A stretch of 6,395 nt of DNA, taken from positions 8,235-14,629 of the forward strand of contig PLSY01000233.1 in NCBI GenBank assembly GCA_003164275.1. The letters run 5' to 3'. The first letter of the stretch is position 1, and every line of letters starts with the position of its first letter. The notes below the pieces were generated by a model. That model made no database searches and was not told the DNA's origin. It worked only from the letters and a program-made list of their open reading frames with translations. A program made the translations under genes and the position numbers. Below are positions 5,527 to 6,395 of this stretch, one piece after another. This stretch comes from Acidimicrobiaceae bacterium (GTDB taxonomy: Bacteria; Actinomycetota; Acidimicrobiia; Acidimicrobiales; RAAP-2).

Positions 5527-6395
5527 ATGCGAAACCCCATGTTCGTCTACGACGAGCAGCTGACCACCTTGATCTTCGACTATTGCCGCTGGCGCCTCGC
5601 TCTCGATCCCGTGCCCCTGGACTTCGGTGGTGCCCAGGCGTCGTCGATCGATGCCAGCCTGGCCGGGCTGATCAACGAGGCGGGGTCCGACCCAGCCCAG
5701 GTCATGGAGATCTTCGACAAGGAATTGGCCACCGCGGTGGTCTCGTGCGACAGCCCCCGGTTTCTCTCGTTCATTCCGGCCGCCCCCACCAAGGCGTCGC
5801 TCCTGTTCGACATGGTCGTCGCCTGTTCCTCCCTTCAGGGAACCTCATGGATGGAGGCCGCCGGTGCGGTGGCCTGCGAGAACCAGGCCCTCGGCGTACT
5901 GGCCGACCTCGCCGGGCTGCCGGACGGCGCCGGCGGGTGCTTCGTCTCGGGCGGTTCGGCCGGAAACCTGTCGGCCCTCATGGTGGCCCGGGACACAGCC
6001 ACCCATCGCATGGGCGTCCGTGCCCCAGACCGGCCCATGGTGGCGGTCAGCGAGGAGGCGCACTCCTCGGTGGGCAAGGCCCTCCGGGTGCTCGGGGTAG
6101 AAGCCCTCCTCGTCCCGTGCGAGGACCACCGCCTGACCGGCGAGGGACTCCGGGCTGCCCTCGATGCCCACCCGCGGGGGAGGGACGTCATGGCCGTCGT
6201 GGCCACAGGCGGTACTACCAACGCCGGGATCATCGACGACCTGGCCGGTGTCGGGACCCTCGCCCGCGAGCGATCGATGTGGTTCCACGTGGACGGGGCC
6301 TACGGCTGTGCGGCCTTGTTCGCCCCGTCGGTGAGGGACCACTTCGACGGCATCGAGCTGGTTGACTCCTTCGTGGTCGACCCCCACAAGTGGCT
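5527..6395 (+). CDS. PLP-dependent group II amino-acid decarboxylase, 3' end beyond the window
   Basis: The visible 289 codons cover the N-terminal part and most of the PLP-binding domain of an aromatic-L-amino-acid/glutamate decarboxylase-type enzyme, which removes the carboxyl group of an amino acid to yield an amine. Landmarks in order are PRFLSFIP (77-84), SGGSAGNL (141-148, cofactor phosphate loop), His179 in SEEAHSSV (ring stacking), ATGGTTNAG (226-234), HVDGAYG (254-260, with Asp256 for the pyridine nitrogen), and DPHKW (285-289), where Lys288 forms the internal aldimine. All catalytic residues expected up to this point are present. Family members run about 450-520 residues, so roughly 40 percent is missing. 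ATG 5527 is preferred because a Shine-Dalgarno-like AAAGGA lies five bases before it; ATG 5503 is in frame and would add eight residues. The substrate cannot be fixed from this part; glutamate, aromatic amino acids and others are all possible. Confidence 0.92.
   Translation, partial: MRNPMFVYDEQLTTLIFDYCRWRLALDPVPLDFGGAQASSIDASLAGLINEAGSDPAQVMEIFDKELATAVVSCDSPRFLSFIPAAPTKASLLFDMVVACSSLQGTSWMEAAGAVACENQALGVLADLAGLPDGAGGCFVSGGSAGNLSALMVARDTATHRMGVRAPDRPMVAVSEEAHSSVGKALRVLGVEALLVPCEDHRLTGEGLRAALDAHPRGRDVMAVVATGGTTNAGIIDDLAGVGTLARERSMWFHVDGAYGCAALFAPSVRDHFDGIELVDSFVVDPHKW

Noticed and set aside
5223..6365. A 380-codon open frame on the + strand overlapping the methyltransferase end and the decarboxylase
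   Set aside because: It is an out-of-frame shadow: its translation is Arg/Gly/Pro-rich with no domain, while the frame from 5527 shows every expected PLP decarboxylase motif.

Overview
The window is a GC-rich stretch with every recognisable gene on the + strand. Codon use strongly favours G/C in third positions, most genes lack a clear Shine-Dalgarno sequence, and a Cys-paired Asp-box propeller lipoprotein is present. Together these suggest a high-GC actinobacterium, perhaps an acidimicrobial-type lineage; that placement is inference. I see no rRNA, tRNA, CRISPR array, transposase or insertion-sequence end.

Layout. Bases 1-624 hold the 3' part of an RDD-family membrane protein whose start lies upstream. 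Bases 716-2035 encode a secreted lipoprotein predicted to fold as a seven-bladed beta-propeller, with a Thr/Pro/Ala-rich insertion in one blade. Bases 2036-2258 are non-coding and hold a strong hairpin (terminator candidate), a TATGAT -10-like element and a 10-bp direct repeat. Bases 2265-5413 are a compact three-gene unit. The first gene is a beta-class DNA methyltransferase (TSPPY ... FMGSG) with an extra C-terminal nuclease-like domain. The second is a 351-residue protein of unknown family with a degenerate PD-(D/E)xK-like motif and a terminal QLSLF peptide that matches the consensus for binding the DNA polymerase sliding clamp. The third is a small class I SAM methyltransferase joined to it by an ATGA overlap. 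Bases 5527-6395 are the 5' part of a PLP-dependent group II amino-acid decarboxylase that runs off the window.

How the genes may work together. The DNA methyltransferase and the following protein look like the modification and effector parts of a restriction-modification or related DNA-surveillance locus. The clamp-binding-like peptide raises the possibility that the effector acts at replication forks or on newly made DNA. This is the most interesting part of the window. The methyltransferase call is firm; the nuclease and clamp-binding calls are hypotheses from short motifs. The RDD protein, propeller lipoprotein and decarboxylase have no evident functional link to that unit.
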